DNA of 14,930 nt from an uncultured Phascolarctobacterium sp. (lineage in GTDB: Bacteria; Bacillota; Negativicutes; Acidaminococcales; Acidaminococcaceae), in NCBI GenBank assembly GCA_945949475.1, contig CAMFET010000007.1, positions 1 to 14,930 of the forward strand, given 5' to 3'. How positions within the stretch are numbered: position 1 is the stretch's first letter; each line of letters opens with the position of its first letter. The notes beneath the pieces are model-generated. The model was not told where the DNA came from. It did no database searches and was given only the letters and a program-made list of their open reading frames with translations. Both the position numbers and the translations under genes were made by a program. This document shows positions 13,640-14,930 of this stretch, one piece after another.

Positions 13640-14365
13640 ATGGAAAAAGTAGTTGCGATTGTGCCTGCAGCTGGTGCTGGTAAACGCTTAGGGCTGGGGA
13701 TTAATAAGGCCTTTGCCAAGCTGGCAGGAGCACCGCTCCTCGTGCATTGTCTGCATATGCTGGAGAAGACTAAGCTGGTGACTGAGGCTATCGTGGTGCT
13801 GGCTCCGGCGGAGGTCGAGGAGGGGGAACAGCTCCTGGATCGCTATCAGCCGGAGTATTTCCCAGCGCTGCCTATTAAGGTGGTGGCAGGGGGCAAGGAG
13901 CGCCAGGACAGCGTGGCCAACGCTTTGGCAGCAGTGCCTGATGACGCTGCTTATATCGCTGTGCACGATGGTGCGCGTCCCTTTGCTGGTAGAGCCGTAT
14001 TCGAACGTACATTAGCAGCGGCCAAGGAGCAGGGGGCGGCTATTGCGGCAGTGCCAGTGAAGAACACAATTAAAGTGGTGGATGCTAGTGGCGTGGTAGT
14101 GGATACGCCAATGCGTTCTACTTTAGTGGCGGTGCAAACACCGCAAATATTTCGTGCGTCCTTGCTCAAGGAGGCGTATGCAGCGTTGGCTGCGAAGCCA
14201 GCAGCTGTTACTGACGATGCTTCCGTCGTGGAGCTATTGGGGCACAGAGTGGTGGTTGCGCAGGGCCGTTACGAAAATATTAAAATTACTACGCCGGAGG
14301 ATTTGGTGCTAGCAGAGCATTTTTTAGAGGAACTGCAGCAGGAGGAGCGTAATTATGGAGAATAA
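13640..14365 (+). CDS. ispD: 2-C-methyl-D-erythritol 4-phosphate cytidylyltransferase
   Basis: A 241-residue IspD (EC 2.7.7.60) of normal length. It joins CTP and methylerythritol 4-phosphate to give CDP-methylerythritol in the MEP isoprenoid pathway. The nucleotide-binding loop PAAGAGKRLG (9-18) carries R16, and K23 follows in INKAF. VHDGARPF (108-115), TPQIF (167-171) and the C-terminal NIKITTPEDL are the remaining family signatures. AGGGAGAG precedes the ATG. The last 11 bases overlap the start of ispF. Confidence 0.96.
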   Translation: MEKVVAIVPAAGAGKRLGLGINKAFAKLAGAPLLVHCLHMLEKTKLVTEAIVVLAPAEVEEGEQLLDRYQPEYFPALPIKVVAGGKERQDSVANALAAVPDDAAYIAVHDGARPFAGRAVFERTLAAAKEQGAAIAAVPVKNTIKVVDASGVVVDTPMRSTLVAVQTPQIFRASLLKEAYAALAAKPAAVTDDASVVELLGHRVVVAQGRYENIKITTPEDLVLAEHFLEELQQEERNYGE

Positions 14366-14855
14366 TGTAAAGCTGCCTGCCTTTAGAGTGGGTTGTGGCT
14401 ATGATGTACATAAGCTGGTGCCCGAGCGCAAGCTGATTTTGTGCGGAGTGGAAGTACCCTATGAGCTGGGCCTATTGGGGCATAGCGATGCGGATGTGGC
14501 GCTGCATGCGCTGATGGATGCCTTGCTGGGTGCAGCGGCGTTAGGCGATATCGGCAAGCATTTTCCCGATACGGACGAGCGCTTTAAGGGTGCCGACAGC
14601 ATGAAGCTGACGGAGCATGTGGTGGGTCTACTGACAGAGCGAGGCTGGCAGATTAACAATGTTGATGTGACAATTATTGCCCAGCGGCCGAAGCTGGCAG
14701 GCTATATTCCCGAAATGCGCAGTAAGGTGGCTGCAGTTTTGTGCCTTGATGAGGATGCAGTAAACGTGAAGGCCACTACTACCGAAAAGCTGGGCTTCAC
14801 AGGTCGTGGCGAGGGTATCGCGGCCGAGGCCGTAGCGAGCTTAGTAAAATTTTAA
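14355..14855 (+). CDS. ispF: 2-C-methyl-D-erythritol 2,4-cyclodiphosphate synthase
   Basis: A 166-residue IspF (EC 4.6.1.12), full length. It cyclises CDP-methylerythritol 2-phosphate with release of CMP, two steps after IspD. Metal ligands are D17 and H19 in GYDVHKL and H51 in the helix after GHSDADVALH. The CMP and diphosphate sites are seen in DIGKHFPDTD and KATTTEKLGFTGRGEG. The ATG lies 11 bases inside ispD with GGAGGAG in front, so the two are coupled. IspE, the enzyme between the two steps, is not in the window. Confidence 0.97.
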   Translation: MENNVKLPAFRVGCGYDVHKLVPERKLILCGVEVPYELGLLGHSDADVALHALMDALLGAAALGDIGKHFPDTDERFKGADSMKLTEHVVGLLTERGWQINNVDVTIIAQRPKLAGYIPEMRSKVAAVLCLDEDAVNVKATTTEKLGFTGRGEGIAAEAVASLVKF

Positions 14856-14861
14856 TATTTC

Positions 14862-14890
14862 AACGTCCATGTATTCATGGGCGTTTTTTC
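14862..14890 (+). terminator. Terminator after ispF
   Basis: AACGTCCATG (14862-14871) pairs with CATGGGCGTT (14876-14885), ten pairs with one G-U, tetraloop TATT, followed by six Ts. Confidence 0.92.
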
Positions 14891-14920
14891 TTTTTGGCTG
14901 TTCCTTTTGTGGACGCATTA

Positions 14921-14929
14921 TGCTATAAT
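14921..14929 (+). promoter_or_regulatory. Extended -10 promoter of the next gene
   Basis: TGC-TATAAT (14921-14929) is a perfect extended -10 element at the window edge. No clear -35 hexamer stands 17 bases upstream. The gene it serves lies outside the window. Confidence 0.55.
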
Positions 14930-14930
14930 A

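Noticed and set aside
1..14930. Mobile element, CRISPR, toxin-antitoxin or defence island
   Set aside because: No transposase, integrase, repeat-spacer pattern, attachment repeats or known defence domains were seen. Gene density and composition are even and housekeeping-like.

Overview
The window reads as ordinary chromosomal DNA of a Firmicutes-type bacterium with a diderm-like set of genes. The best guess is a Negativicute such as Phascolarctobacterium or a relative in the Acidaminococcaceae. This is inferred from gene content and the order carD-like / yacL-like / ispD / ispF, not from a marker gene. Shine-Dalgarno sites are strong, promoters follow the sigma-70/sigma-A consensus, and base composition is even. 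No tRNA, rRNA, CRISPR array, insertion sequence or prophage gene was seen.

Layout. Bases 1-312 hold the probable tail of an upstream gene, a weak terminator and an extended -10 promoter. They are followed by a DUF1343/NamZ-like lipoprotein (313-1548) and a membrane diguanylate cyclase with two periplasmic solute-binding domains (1723-3837). A gamma-carbonic anhydrase-like gene lies convergent on the minus strand (3906-4457). Its promoter carries a clear inverted repeat.

A run of five plus-strand genes comes next (4659-9757), probably one operon or two overlapping units. It encodes a TVP38/TMEM64 membrane protein, a CYTH-CHAD protein, diaminopropionate ammonia-lyase, a membrane-anchored polysaccharide deacetylase and a FAH-family hydrolase. 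A small two-repeat DUF1508 (YegP-like) gene follows with its own strong promoter and terminator (9923-10303). A membrane metallophosphoesterase faces it on the minus strand (10400-11488).

The last block starts with a CarD-family RNA polymerase-binding regulator (11798-12283), driven by two tandem near-perfect promoters. It continues with a PIN/TRAM membrane protein of the YacL family, then ispD and ispF. The last two overlap and encode two steps of the MEP isoprenoid pathway. The window ends in a terminator and the -10 region of a following promoter.

Functionally, three products act on or near the cell envelope (NamZ-like lipoprotein, deacetylase, TVP38). Two act on small C3-C4 acids or amino acids (ammonia-lyase, FAH hydrolase). 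The 3' block is housekeeping. No gene set here is clearly a new defence, mobile or biosynthetic system. The most unusual points are the five-gene operon, the regulatory DNA around carD and the carbonic anhydrase gene, and a CHAD domain that has lost nearly all its histidines.
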